Shown: positions 7,357 through 17,373, counted from the stretch's first letter. The stretch is DNA of 28,440 bases from Acidobacteriota bacterium (GCA_023418055.1 JAEZDP010000464.1:1-28440); one strand, 5' to 3'. The notes: generated by a model not told the origin, from the sequence alone. Numbers and translations are program-made.

Positions 7357-10300
7357 ATGATGAAGGGACGCACGCTCCTACTCGCGGCGCTGAGCGCCAT
7401 GGTCCTGCCCTCGCTGGCCCACGGCCAGGGGGCACTGACCAACGGAGACAACCACGCGGGCGCCATTTCGGTCCCCGGGCAGCTCGACGAATGGACGTTC
7501 ACGGCCGCTCAGGGTGATGCGGTCTCGTTGAGCGTCGGCGAGGTGCTTGCGGGCGGACTCGACCCGGGCTTCGTGCCGTGGATTCGCCTCCGTGCCCCGA
7601 ACGGGACACAACTCGGAAGCAACTGGGGCAACCTGGTCGCGCATATCGATGTGACCGTGCCCCTGAGTGGCACCTACAGCGTCGTGATTGGCAGTGCCGA
7701 CTCTGGAAACGACGCCACGGGTAGCTACAGGATCACGCTGGCCCGCACCCCTGCGACATTCACGGTGCCCGCCGGGGACGAGGGAGGGGCGCTCCTGAAC
7801 GGCGCCAACCACCTCGGCACCATCCATGTCGGCGACCTCGACCAGTGGACGTTCACGGCCTCGCAGGGTGACGCGATTTCGGTCAGCATCGGCGAGATCC
7901 TCGACAGCGAGATCGACCCGGGGTTCGTGCCGTGGATTCGCCTGCGGGGCCCGACGGGTGCGCAATTGGGCAACGACTGGGGCAACTGGGTCGGCCAGAT
8001 CGACGTCACCGCGCCGCTCTCCGGCACCTACACCGTCGTGGTCAGCACCGCCGACAGTGGCAGCGACGCCGTCGGCGACTATCAGCTCACGCTGGCGCGC
8101 ACGCCCGCCACCTTCGTCGTGCCCACCGGTGACCACGGCGGCGCCATGACCAACGGCGCCAATCACCAGGGCGCCATCCACATCGGCGACCTCGACCAGT
8201 GGACGTTCACGGCCGCACAGGGCGACGCCATCTCGGTGAGCATCGGCGAGATCCTCGACAGCGAAATCGACCCGGGCTTCGTGCCGTGGATTCGACTGCG
8301 CGGGCCGAACGGCGCGCAACTCGGCAACACCTGGGGCAACTGGGTGGCGCAGATCGACGTCACGGCGCCCCTGTCGGGCACCTACACGGTCGTCGTCAGC
8401 ACCGCCGACAGTGGCAGAGACGCCGTCGGCGACTATCAGCTCACGCTGGCGCGCACGCCCGCCACCTTCGTCGTGCCCACGGGCGACCATGGCGGCGCTA
8501 TGACCAACGGCGCCAACCACGAGGGCGCCATCCACATCGGCGACCTCGATCAGTGGACGTTCACCGCGGCGCAGGGCGACGCCATCTCGCTGAGCATCGG
8601 CGAAATTCTCGACAGCGAGATCGACCCGGGGTTCGTGCCGTGGATCCGTCTGCGGGGCCCGACTGGTGTGCAGCTGGGCAACGACTGGGGCAACTGGGTG
8701 GCGCAGATCGACGTCACGGCGCCCCTGTCGGGCACCTACACCGTCGTCGTCAGCACGGCCGACAGCGGGAGCGACGCCACGGGCAGGTATCGCCTCACGC
8801 TCGCGCGCACGCCCGCCACGTTCGTCGTGCCCACCGGCGACCACGGCGGCGCCATGACCAACGGCGCCAACCACGAGGGCGCCATCCACATCGGCGACCT
8901 CGACCAGTGGACGTTCACCGCGGCGCAGGGCGATGCGATTTCGGTGAGCATCGGCGAGATTCTCGACAGCGAGATCGACCCGGGCTTCGTGCCGTGGATT
9001 CGACTGCGCGGGCCAAACGGCGCGCAACTGGGAAACACCTGGGGCAACTGGGTCGCGCAGATCGACATCACCGCGGCGCTCTCGGGCACCTACACCGTCG
9101 TCGTCGGCACCGCCGACAGCGGCCAGGATGCCATGGGCAGGTACCGGCTCACGCTGGCACACACGCCCGCCACGTTCGTCGTGCCGACCGGTGACGAGGG
9201 CGGCGTCATGACCAACGGCGTCACGCATGCCGGCGCGATTCATATCGGTGACTTGGACCAGTGGACGTTCAACGCGATGCAGGGCGCCACCCTGTCGCTC
9301 ACCATCAGCGAGGTCGTCGGCGGCGAAGTCGACCCCGGCTTCTGGCCGTGGATCCGGCTGCGCTCGCCGACCGGTGCCACCCTCGGCTCGGATTGGGGGA
9401 ACGTCACCGCGCAGTTGCAGCGGCAGGCACCAGTCACAGGCCTGTACACGGTCGTCGTCGGCACGGCCGACTCGGGAGCCGACGGCACGGGGAACTACCT
9501 GCTCAAGGTGCTCGGTGCCAGCAGTTGCCTGCCGTCCATCACGCCGACGACCGCCGCCGCACCCGTCGGCGGTGGCGCGGGCCAGGTCACCGTCTCGGCG
9601 GACGCAGGCTGCGCCTGGACCGCACAGAGTCAGGTGCCCTGGATCACCATGACCGGAGGTGGCACCGGGCCAGGCCTGGCGACGTACACGGTGGCACCCA
9701 ACAACACCGGCGCGGTGCGCACCGGCACCCTCCTGATTGCGGGACACACGGTCACCATCACGCAGGCGGGCCCCGCGCAGACGTTCGTCGTGACGCCGAC
9801 ATCCGGCCCGAACGGCCGCATCAGTCCGGCGACACCGCAATCTGTCGCGTCCGGCTCGTCGGTCCCGTTCACCCTGACGCCAGATCCGGACTACGTGGTG
9901 TCTGCGGTCGGCGGGACCTGTGGCGGCGTACGCGCGGGGACGATCTTCACGACCGCACCGGTGACGCAGGCGTGCACGGTGACGGTGACCTTCGTCCGTG
10001 TCGGCACGTTCACCGACACCGACGGCGACGGGCTCGACGACGACTGGGAGACCAGGTACGGACTGCTTCCTGGTGACGCCACCGGCGACAACGGCGCCCA
10101 CGGCGACCCGGACGACGACGGACGCACCAACATCCAGGAGTTCGACGATGGCACGCACCCCCGTGGGTTCGTCATCACCTACCTCGCCGAAGGCGCCACC
10201 GGCGCGTTCTTCAGTACCCGCCTGGCGCTGGCCAATCCGAACGCGACGCCAGCGCTCGTGCTCGTGCGCTACCAGAAAGGCAATGGCGAGGTCATCCCGA

Positions 10301-11514
10301 GTTACTTCACCATCGCGGCGCACAGCCGTCACACCATCGACGTCCAGACCGTGCCTGGACTCGAAGCCGCGGAGTTCTCGACGCTCATCGAAGCCGACGT
10401 CCAAGTCGTCGCAGACCGGACGATGACCTGGGACAGCCGGGCGTATGGGGCGCACGCCGAGCGCGGGCTGCTGACACGGACCGCGACCAGGTGGTACTTC
10501 GCCGAGGGCGCCACCCATTCGGGCTTCGAGCTGTTCTACCTGATTCAGAACCCGACCAACGATCCGGCCACCGTGGAGGTGACCTACCTGCGGCCTGCCC
10601 CGGCGGTTCCCCTCGTCAAGACCTACCCGGTGGGCCCGCAGAGCCGGTTCAACATCTGGGTGGACAACGAAGCGAGGGTTGACCCGGCTTTGGCGTCGCT
10701 GGCGGCCGCCGACGTCTCCGCCATCGTGACGTCCACCAATGGCGTGCCCATCATCGCGGAACGCGCCATGTACCGCCACGCGTCGGGCGTCACCTACGGT
10801 GCGGGACACGAAAGCGCGGGGGCCACGGAACTGGCGACCACCTGGTTCCTCGCCGAAGGGGCCACGGGCCCGTTCTTCGACCTCTTCGTGCTCATCGCCA
10901 ACCCTACCCCCGATGCCGCCCTCGTGGAGGCCCGCTACCTGTTGCCGTCGGGACAGACGCTGACACGCCAGTACACGGTGCCCGCGCTGAGCCGCTTCAA
11001 CATCTGGGTGGACCACGAAGATCCCATCCTTGCCGACACGGCCGTCTCGACGACCATCTCGTCGGTGAACGCGGTGCCGGTGGTGGTTGAACGCGCGATG
11101 TGGTGGCCCGGCACGCCGTCGGCGGCCAGTTGGTACGAAGCCCACAACTCACCCGGCTCGACGACCACGGGCACGAGGTGGGCGCTGGCCGAGGGCGAGA
11201 CCGGGGGCCCCCGCGACGTCGAGACCTACGTGCTCATCGCCAACACGTCGGACTTCGCCGGACAGGCGCGTGTGACGCTGTTCTTCGAGGACGGCACCTC
11301 GGCGACCAGGACGTTCCCCCTGACCCCCAACAGCCGCTTCAACGTGGAGATGAAGACAGAGTTCCCCTCGTCTGCCGGCAGGCGGTACGGAACCCTGGTC
11401 GAGAGCCTCGGCGCACCGCCGGCCCAAATCGTCGTGGAGCGGGCGATGTACTGGGACGCGATGGGGCAGTTCTGGGGGGCGGGCACCAACGCGCTGGCGA
11501 CGAAGCTGCAGTGA
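7357..11514 (+). CDS. Giant exported repeat protein (PPC-like repeats, BACON, Ca-binding loops)
   Basis: A 1385-residue exported protein. ATG 7357 is chosen because GAGG lies 6 bases upstream and a classical signal peptide follows (MMKGRTLLLAALS, cleavage near LAHGQ). The upstream in-frame ATG at 7312 would add 15 residues before the signal. From about residue 27 to 722 there are six tandem 118-residue units resembling bacterial pre-peptidase C-terminal (PPC) beta-sandwich domains, each with DLDQWTF, DPGFVPWIRLR and SGTYTVVV. A BACON-like domain follows (about 723-806, with CAWTA...PWIT and VTITQAG), then an InlB-repeat-like stretch. At about 887-925 are two acidic loops, DTDGDGLDDDWE and DPDDDGRTNIQE, of the calcium-binding type. 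Four repeats of about 105-117 residues end the protein, each opening with a version of W.LAEGAT and carrying SRFNIWVD. No catalytic motif is visible. A cell-surface, adhesive or carbohydrate-binding role is likely but unproven. Confidence 0.88.
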   Translation: MMKGRTLLLAALSAMVLPSLAHGQGALTNGDNHAGAISVPGQLDEWTFTAAQGDAVSLSVGEVLAGGLDPGFVPWIRLRAPNGTQLGSNWGNLVAHIDVTVPLSGTYSVVIGSADSGNDATGSYRITLARTPATFTVPAGDEGGALLNGANHLGTIHVGDLDQWTFTASQGDAISVSIGEILDSEIDPGFVPWIRLRGPTGAQLGNDWGNWVGQIDVTAPLSGTYTVVVSTADSGSDAVGDYQLTLARTPATFVVPTGDHGGAMTNGANHQGAIHIGDLDQWTFTAAQGDAISVSIGEILDSEIDPGFVPWIRLRGPNGAQLGNTWGNWVAQIDVTAPLSGTYTVVVSTADSGRDAVGDYQLTLARTPATFVVPTGDHGGAMTNGANHEGAIHIGDLDQWTFTAAQGDAISLSIGEILDSEIDPGFVPWIRLRGPTGVQLGNDWGNWVAQIDVTAPLSGTYTVVVSTADSGSDATGRYRLTLARTPATFVVPTGDHGGAMTNGANHEGAIHIGDLDQWTFTAAQGDAISVSIGEILDSEIDPGFVPWIRLRGPNGAQLGNTWGNWVAQIDITAALSGTYTVVVGTADSGQDAMGRYRLTLAHTPATFVVPTGDEGGVMTNGVTHAGAIHIGDLDQWTFNAMQGATLSLTISEVVGGEVDPGFWPWIRLRSPTGATLGSDWGNVTAQLQRQAPVTGLYTVVVGTADSGADGTGNYLLKVLGASSCLPSITPTTAAAPVGGGAGQVTVSADAGCAWTAQSQVPWITMTGGGTGPGLATYTVAPNNTGAVRTGTLLIAGHTVTITQAGPAQTFVVTPTSGPNGRISPATPQSVASGSSVPFTLTPDPDYVVSAVGGTCGGVRAGTIFTTAPVTQACTVTVTFVRVGTFTDTDGDGLDDDWETRYGLLPGDATGDNGAHGDPDDDGRTNIQEFDDGTHPRGFVITYLAEGATGAFFSTRLALANPNATPALVLVRYQKGNGEVIPSYFTIAAHSRHTIDVQTVPGLEAAEFSTLIEADVQVVADRTMTWDSRAYGAHAERGLLTRTATRWYFAEGATHSGFELFYLIQNPTNDPATVEVTYLRPAPAVPLVKTYPVGPQSRFNIWVDNEARVDPALASLAAADVSAIVTSTNGVPIIAERAMYRHASGVTYGAGHESAGATELATTWFLAEGATGPFFDLFVLIANPTPDAALVEARYLLPSGQTLTRQYTVPALSRFNIWVDHEDPILADTAVSTTISSVNAVPVVVERAMWWPGTPSAASWYEAHNSPGSTTTGTRWALAEGETGGPRDVETYVLIANTSDFAGQARVTLFFEDGTSATRTFPLTPNSRFNVEMKTEFPSSAGRRYGTLVESLGAPPAQIVVERAMYWDAMGQFWGAGTNALATKLQ
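7435..9520 (+). repeat. Six in-frame tandem repeats of 354 bp
   Basis: Units start at about 7435, 7792, 8146, 8500, 8854 and 9208. The spacing is exactly 354 bases from the second unit on; the first is one codon longer. Units 2 to 5 are nearly identical even at third codon positions, while units 1 and 6 are diverged. This is the pattern expected when inner copies are recently duplicated or homogenised by recombination. Each unit encodes one PPC-like domain. Confidence 0.95.
10180..11511 (+). repeat. Four diverged C-terminal coding repeats (LAEGAT type)
   Basis: Segments beginning near 10183, 10495, 10846 and 11181 encode repeats of roughly 105-117 residues. Each starts with a version of (W/T)xLAEGAT, continues with an IANP or IQNP strand and ends with SRFN(I/V) followed by a VERAM-type stretch. 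They are diverged at DNA level, unlike the upstream 354-base units, so they are older. They form the C terminus of the exported protein. Confidence 0.85.
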
Positions 11515-12951
11515 CTACCCGCGACGCCCCAACGCGCCCCGCAGCTTGTCCGCCAGCGATCCCAGCCCCTCCGGCGGGCTGCCCGCGCGCTCGGTGTAGG
11601 CGCGCAACTCGTCGGCCTCCTGGCGATCGAGAATCGCCTTGCGGCTGACACGGATGCGGCGCCCAGCGGGATCGGCGTCGAGCACCATCACCTCGACGTC
11701 CGAGCCCGGTGGAAATGCCTTGGCCAGGTCCGCCTCGCGCGGCACGCCGGTCTCGCTGGCGGGCATCAGCGCCGACACCCCCGGCCCGAGGAACAGGAAC
11801 ACCCCGAAGGGCTCGTGTCGGTCCACCGTGCCCATCAGCCTCACGCCGGGCGCCAGGCTCGAGGCCGACGTGGGCAGGCGGTCGGTGGCACGTGCGGCGC
11901 CCTCGGGCACGAGCGCCACGCCGATGCGCCGCGCTGCCGGATCGATCGACAGGATCTCGAACGCGCCGAGGCTTCCCACCTCGACGAGACGTTTCCATCC
12001 GTCCGGACGTCCCGTCGGCACGAAGGTGGACGCATGCGCCAGCGCTTCGACCCCGGGCTCGAGTTCCACGAACGCGCCGAAGTCGGCCAGGCGCGTCACG
12101 CGACCATCGCGGACCTGTCCCACGCCGTAGGTGTCTGGCACCCGCTCCCATGGGTCGCCGGTGAGCTGCTTGAGGCCGAGGGCAATGCGCCCCGACTCCT
12201 CGTCCACGCGCAGCACCTTGACGGTGATGTCGTCGCCTGGCGCCACCGCCCCGGCCGCCTCGACCGTCCGCGACCATCCCATCTCCGACACGTGCAGCAG
12301 GCCCTGAATGCCGCCGCCGAGATCCACGAAGGCACCGTAGTCCTTCACCGACACCACGCGCCCAGGCACCACGGCACCCGGCACCAATGTGCGACGGACC
12401 TCGTCGGCCATCGCCTGCTGCTCTTCTTCGAGCACGGCCCGGCGCGACAGCACCAGATCCTTCCCGCCGTCCTTCCACTCGGTGATGCGGAACGTGTAGG
12501 TCCGCCCGACGTGCACGGTGGGGTCGGCGGTCCGCACGCGGTCGATCTGCGAGAACGGACAGAAGCCCCGATGCCCGGCCACACGCACCTCGTAGCCGCC
12601 TTTCACTTCGCGCTCGACCGTGCCTTCCACCGGGAGACGCGCACGGAAGGCATCCTCGAGTTGCCCATCCGCAGCGGGGGCCCGTCCGAGCCGGCGCGAC
12701 AGCCGGATGCCGCCCGCGGTCGACACGACCACCGCACGGACACGATCGCCGACCGCCACGTCCAGCTCGCCATCGGCTCCGCGCAACTCGTGCACGTCGA
12801 TGACCGCTTCGCTCTTTGCACCGACATCCACGAGCGCCACCTCAGTGCCGATGCGGGCGATCGTGCCTTCGACGGTCTGTCCCTGCACGACGCGCGCGGC
12901 CTGCTGTGAGGCTTCGAACATTGCCGCGAAATCTTCCTCAGGTTCGCTCAC
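11515..12951 (-). CDS. Multi-domain S1 RNA-binding protein (ribosomal protein S1-like)
   Basis: The 478-residue protein contains five OB-fold S1 domains at about 23-88, 104-172, 192-262, 274-347 and 367-442. Domains 3 and 4 are the most canonical (KDYGAFVDLGGGIQGLLHVSEMGW and LADFGAFVELEPG). Domains 1 and 2 are diverged, as in the ribosome-anchoring part of ribosomal protein S1. It probably binds single-stranded RNA in the cytoplasm and acts in translation or RNA metabolism. Bona fide S1 usually has four or six domains, so a five-domain protein may be a paralogue; I give no symbol for that reason. It starts with GTG at 12951, preceded by GAGGAG at a 5-base spacing. Its stop is immediately adjacent to the stop of the giant repeat gene on the other strand. 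The P450 gene upstream is on the same strand, 76 bases away. Confidence 0.9.
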   Translation of the reverse strand: MSEPEEDFAAMFEASQQAARVVQGQTVEGTIARIGTEVALVDVGAKSEAVIDVHELRGADGELDVAVGDRVRAVVVSTAGGIRLSRRLGRAPAADGQLEDAFRARLPVEGTVEREVKGGYEVRVAGHRGFCPFSQIDRVRTADPTVHVGRTYTFRITEWKDGGKDLVLSRRAVLEEEQQAMADEVRRTLVPGAVVPGRVVSVKDYGAFVDLGGGIQGLLHVSEMGWSRTVEAAGAVAPGDDITVKVLRVDEESGRIALGLKQLTGDPWERVPDTYGVGQVRDGRVTRLADFGAFVELEPGVEALAHASTFVPTGRPDGWKRLVEVGSLGAFEILSIDPAARRIGVALVPEGAARATDRLPTSASSLAPGVRLMGTVDRHEPFGVFLFLGPGVSALMPASETGVPREADLAKAFPPGSDVEVMVLDADPAGRRIRVSRKAILDRQEADELRAYTERAGSPPEGLGSLADKLRGALGRRG

Positions 12952-13027
12952 ACACTCTCCTCGCCCGGCGATGCGCTGGACTGCCCCTCCATTATCGTTC
13001 GGACGCCTGCGAGCCCCGGCGGCCGTG

Positions 13028-14308
13028 TCATGAGGCGTGGCGTTCGAACTCGACGATCAGCCGGCGCGGGTACAGCCCGAGGCGCGGAAGCCGCCCGGAC
13101 CGGCCGCGGGCGCGCCGCGGTCCGGGCAGCGCCAGCACGCGTGCCACCATCGTCGTGACCAGGCTCTGCGCCAGATGCCGCCCCAGACATTGGTGGAGGC
13201 CTGCGCCGAAGTGCAGGTCGTGCGTATCGGGGCGGTCGAGTCGGAACTCCCGAGGCGACGGGAAGGCGGCCTCGTCCATCATCGCCGCGCCCGTGCCGGC
13301 AAAGACCAGGGCGCCGGCAGCGACGGCCAGCTCGTGCCGTGTGCCCGCCGCGAAGACGTGCGGGACGAGGCATCGTCGGGTCACGACGGGTGTCGCGGGC
13401 CGGAAGCGCAGTCCCTCGGCGATGTGGCGCCACAGCAGGTCGGCGTCCCGGGCGAGGCCCGCCGCTTTCGCGCTCTCCAGCGCGTCCGGACGCTCGAGCA
13501 ACTGGTCGATGGCGTGACAGACCGCGGTGTTGACGTTGTCAATCGTCCCGGCAATGGTCCAGAGGAGCAGATCGCGCATCTGCACGACGCTCGGGCCCGT
13601 CTCCCCCGAACGGTGCAGCGCCACGAGTCGCCCCACGACGTCCGTGCCGGCTGCCCCGCCGGCGCCCGCTGCCGTGCGTTCGGCCAGCAACGTGCCGAGG
13701 TAGGCATGGAACTCAGCGCTCGCCCGCATCGCACGACGCGACAGCAGGGGCAGGCCAAGCACGTTGGCAAACGCGTCGAGGAAGATGGCGCGCGCCCACT
13801 CCATCAACGTCGCGGGGTCGGGCCCAGGCACGCCGAAGTACTCGCCCACCAGGCGCGCGGCCACCAGTCGGCTGAATCCGTCGGCCAGGTCCAAACGCCC
13901 CGCGGCGCTCGCCTGCGTGAGGATCTCGTCGCTCAGCGCCCCGGCCCGGTCGCGCACGCGCGGGCCGTCGTCGCGCGGAAAGCCCGCGTGCAGCCACGCC
14001 AGTTGCTCGCGGTAGGTCGGACCGTCGTCCAGGCCCAGCAGGAACGGCGTGCCGCGGTTGATGCGCGTCATCGCGGCACCGTACGGCGCCACGCTGAAGA
14101 CATCGTCACGCGTCAGGACATCGAGGACATCGTCGAAACGGGTGACGAACACGACGGCGCCCAGGCTGAGCGTGGGGGCGTGGGCGCGCAGCTCGTCGAA
14201 CAGCGCCTCGGGACGAGTGCTCAGCCACTCACGCGCCACGTCCAGTCGGGAGGCACTGGCTTCCGGCGCGCCCTCGTCGGCGGAGGCAGACACTTGCTCG
14301 AGGAACAT
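13028..14308 (-). CDS. Cytochrome P450
   Basis: A 426-residue soluble P450. The heme-binding loop is FGAGLHQCLGRH (367-378) with the thiolate ligand C374. The K-helix ExxR is EGLR (298-301), and a PERF-like segment FRLDRP follows at 355-360. The I-helix reads AGTIDN (253-258), where most monooxygenases have AGx(D/E)TT. The acid/Thr pair that delivers protons to bound oxygen appears replaced by I256/D257, so reaction type may be atypical. ATG at 14308 is preferred over an open-frame start at 14401, because GAGGAG lies 6 bases upstream and the extra 31 residues are Arg-rich and unlike P450s. No ferredoxin or reductase gene is adjacent, so electrons must come from elsewhere. Substrate is unknown. 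Confidence 0.92.
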   Translation of the reverse strand: MFLEQVSASADEGAPEASASRLDVAREWLSTRPEALFDELRAHAPTLSLGAVVFVTRFDDVLDVLTRDDVFSVAPYGAAMTRINRGTPFLLGLDDGPTYREQLAWLHAGFPRDDGPRVRDRAGALSDEILTQASAAGRLDLADGFSRLVAARLVGEYFGVPGPDPATLMEWARAIFLDAFANVLGLPLLSRRAMRASAEFHAYLGTLLAERTAAGAGGAAGTDVVGRLVALHRSGETGPSVVQMRDLLLWTIAGTIDNVNTAVCHAIDQLLERPDALESAKAAGLARDADLLWRHIAEGLRFRPATPVVTRRCLVPHVFAAGTRHELAVAAGALVFAGTGAAMMDEAAFPSPREFRLDRPDTHDLHFGAGLHQCLGRHLAQSLVTTMVARVLALPGPRRARGRSGRLPRLGLYPRRLIVEFERHAS

Positions 14309-14403
14309 GAGCCGCTCCTCCACGCCACTCCGCCGCCGTGCACGCACGTGCGGGGTGACTCGATGCTGCGGAAGACTCAGTATCGAGCAGCGGGCCGGCA
14401 CGA

Positions 14404-14464
14404 CGCAACAACCCGTTGCGCCGAGCTAGGGGACGCACGGGCTTGCGGCGTCCTCCCCTCTCGG
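14404..14464. promoter_or_regulatory. Two consecutive hairpins between divergent genes
   Basis: First hairpin: CGCAAC (14404-14409) pairs with GTTGCG (14415-14420) around a 5-base loop. Second hairpin: CCGAG (14421-14425) pairs with CTCGG (14460-14464), continued inside by AGGGG with CCCCT and ACGC with GCGT, with small bulges. They lie between the divergently transcribed P450 and dodecin genes. They could form a structured leader or operator. No T-tract follows, so I do not call a terminator. Confidence 0.35.
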
Positions 14465-14558
14465 CACATGCTCGTCGTGCACATCCCACGTGGCCACGAC
14501 CGTCCGGCGCACAAGGCGCTGGCGGCGCGCGCCGCCGTTGCCGCAAGGAGGACACCGC

Positions 14559-14762
14559 ATGTCGGTAGCCAAGGTCAGCGAAATCAGTGCCACGTCGACG
14601 AAGAGCTTCGAGGACGCCATCCGTCTCGGCATCGCACGCGCCTCGAAGACGCTGCGCCATGTGCGCGGGGCCTGGGTGAAGGAACAACACATCCGATGCG
14701 ACGAGGGCAACATCGTCGAGTATCAGGTGAACATGATGGTGACGTTCGTCCTCGACGACTAG
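14559..14762 (+). CDS. Dodecin (flavin-binding storage protein)
   Basis: A 67-residue protein matching the dodecin family, which forms hollow dodecamers that bind and shield FMN/riboflavin in the cytoplasm. Family marks are VAKVSEISATS (first strand), FEDAIRLGIARASKTLR (single helix), GAWVKEQ, with the Trp that stacks on the isoalloxazine ring in known dodecins, and the terminal strand EYQVNMMVTFVLD. Length is typical (about 65-75). Start ATG 14559 follows AAGGAGGA with a 6-base gap; a longer open frame upstream lacks family similarity. It is first in a run of plus-strand small genes, 37 bases before the BON-LysM gene, and probably co-transcribed with it. Confidence 0.95.
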   Translation: MSVAKVSEISATSTKSFEDAIRLGIARASKTLRHVRGAWVKEQHIRCDEGNIVEYQVNMMVTFVLDD

Positions 14763-14799
14763 CCCGCACTCGCCCGCATCGCATTCAAGGAGAGAGACC

Positions 14800-15204
14800 A
14801 TGAGCTTGAGAGACAAGTACGCACACGCGATTCAAACGGCCAAGGGCAAGTTCCACGGCAATGCCGAGGAGCGCGACGGCAAGCTGCATTTCAAAGGCAC
14901 GGTGGCGACCGAAGCCGAGAAGAACCAACTCTGGGACGCCATCAAGACCGTGGGCGACTGGCAGAACGACATCGTCGCCGACATCCAGGTGACGGGTGGT
15001 GGCGCGGCCGCCGCGGCACCGGCGGCCCCTGCCGCCGCGCCAGCGGCCAAGACCTACACGGTGCAATCGGGCGACACGTTGAGCAAGATCGCCCGCGACC
15101 ACCTCGGTGACGCGAATGCCTACATGAAGATCTTCGAGGCCAACAAGGACCAGCTGAGCGATCCCGACAAGATCAAGCCCGGCCAGGTGCTTCGCATCCC
15201 CTAG
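14800..15204 (+). CDS. BON-LysM protein (Kbp/YgaU-like)
   Basis: A 134-residue protein. A short BON-like domain (about 1-66) is joined by an Ala/Pro linker (67-84) to a C-terminal LysM domain (85-134: KTYTVQSGDTLSKIA...IKPGQVLRIP). The layout and length match the E. coli potassium-binding protein Kbp (YgaU), which is cytoplasmic, binds K+ and is induced by osmotic stress. Transfer of that function here is inference. There is no signal peptide, so the LysM is not expected to reach peptidoglycan unless released. AAGGAGAGAG sits just before the ATG. The dodecin gene is 37 bases upstream. Confidence 0.9.
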   Translation: MSLRDKYAHAIQTAKGKFHGNAEERDGKLHFKGTVATEAEKNQLWDAIKTVGDWQNDIVADIQVTGGGAAAAAPAAPAAAPAAKTYTVQSGDTLSKIARDHLGDANAYMKIFEANKDQLSDPDKIKPGQVLRIP

Positions 15205-15227
15205 GGTGCGCCGCTCATCGACGCAGG

Positions 15228-15259
15228 CGGCAGGGGTCTTGCACCAGAGGCCCTTGCCG
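15228..15259 (+). terminator. Possible hairpin after BON-LysM gene
   Basis: CGGCAGGG (15228-15235) can pair with CCCTTGCCG (15251-15259), with one bulged base and a loop of about 15 bases, starting 24 bases after the LysM stop. No T-tract follows, so intrinsic termination is doubtful. It could instead be a processing or attenuation structure before the 99-residue gene. Confidence 0.3.
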
Positions 15260-15331
15260 TCGGCCGTCCCGGTTCACCGGCGGCAGCGGCTGACCCACTC
15301 CGGGCGACCGCCAACCCAAAGGAGCACCGAG

Positions 15332-15631
15332 ATGACCCGCAACGAACGTACAGGTCCGGCCCCGAACCTCGAGTCCATCGAACAGGACGCCCGTCGCCGC
15401 GCGCCCGAAGAGGATGAAGGCGTCAACTACGACGAGGAACTGGATCAGAAGCGCGTGCTCGACGATGTCATGCTCGAGGACGGCAACGACGAGCGGCTTC
15501 CGAGCGAGCGCCTCGAACATCGCGACGATCCCGACGACGACGGCCGTGCGCCGGGAGTGGATGAACAACGCCAGGACAAACGGCGTCAGCAATACGACGA
15601 TGGTGCCGACCTCGTCTCCGAACTCGACTGA
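15332..15631 (+). CDS. Small acidic hydrophilic protein, unknown function
   Basis: A 99-residue protein that is extremely charged (DEELDQKRVLDD, DDPDDDGR, QDKRRQQYDDG) and has no hydrophobic segment, signal or recognised domain; it is probably disordered. The start is ATG 15332, with AAAGGAGC ending about 9 bases upstream. The longer open frame from 15206 lacks such a signal. Its TGA stop region contains the GAGGA that precedes the ABC-F gene start at 15641, so the two are likely translationally linked. A similar short charged protein follows the ABC-F gene. Function cannot be inferred; nucleic-acid or ribosome contacts would be a guess. Confidence 0.75.
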   Translation: MTRNERTGPAPNLESIEQDARRRAPEEDEGVNYDEELDQKRVLDDVMLEDGNDERLPSERLEHRDDPDDDGRAPGVDEQRQDKRRQQYDDGADLVSELD

Positions 15632-15640
15632 GGACCTCCC

Positions 15641-15643
<3 letters not shown>
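15630..15643 (+). promoter_or_regulatory. Ribosome-binding site and CTG start of the ABC-F gene
   Basis: GAGGA at 15630-15634 overlaps the TGA (15629-15631) of the acidic small protein and lies 6 bases before CTG 15641. Between that in-frame TGA and ATG 15776 there is no ATG, GTG or TTG in the ABC-F frame. The codons after CTG encode the conserved N terminus and Walker A of the ATPase. CTG (or, less likely, the adjacent ATC) must therefore initiate. Confidence 0.8.
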
Positions 15644-17272
<1,629 letters not shown>

Positions 17273-17278
<6 letters not shown>

Positions 17279-17311
17279 CGCCTCCCGCCGACGCGCGCCC
17301 GGCCGTCAGCC
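17273..17311 (+). terminator. Possible hairpin at ABC-F stop
   Basis: GGCTGACG (17273-17280), which contains the ABC-F stop codon, is perfectly complementary to CGTCAGCC (17304-17311), with a 23-base GC-rich loop. No T-run follows, so a Rho-independent terminator is only a weak call. The next gene starts 62 bases later. Confidence 0.28.
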
Positions 17312-17373
17312 CACGGCGCTGCTAGCATGGCGATCGGTCGCACTGGACGACCCACTCACTCACGGAGCGCTGG

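Noticed and set aside
7435..9520. CRISPR-like impression from regularly spaced repeats
   Set aside because: The 354-base units are coding, in frame and have no unique spacers.
7378..11145. A 1255-codon open frame on the minus strand opposite the giant exported protein gene
   Set aside because: It is a by-product of high G+C codon use in the repeats. Its translation is rich in Arg, Gly, His and Asp with no domain, signal or ribosome-binding site, and the plus-strand frame has clear domains.
14309..14420. Possible -35/-10 pair (TTGCGT and GATACT, 18-base spacing) for the P450 on the minus strand
   Set aside because: Both boxes match the consensus poorly, and such matches are common by chance.
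13037..14803. A 588-codon plus-strand open frame across the P450 and dodecin genes
   Set aside because: It runs antisense to the P450 motifs and out of frame through the dodecin, and its composition is not protein-like.
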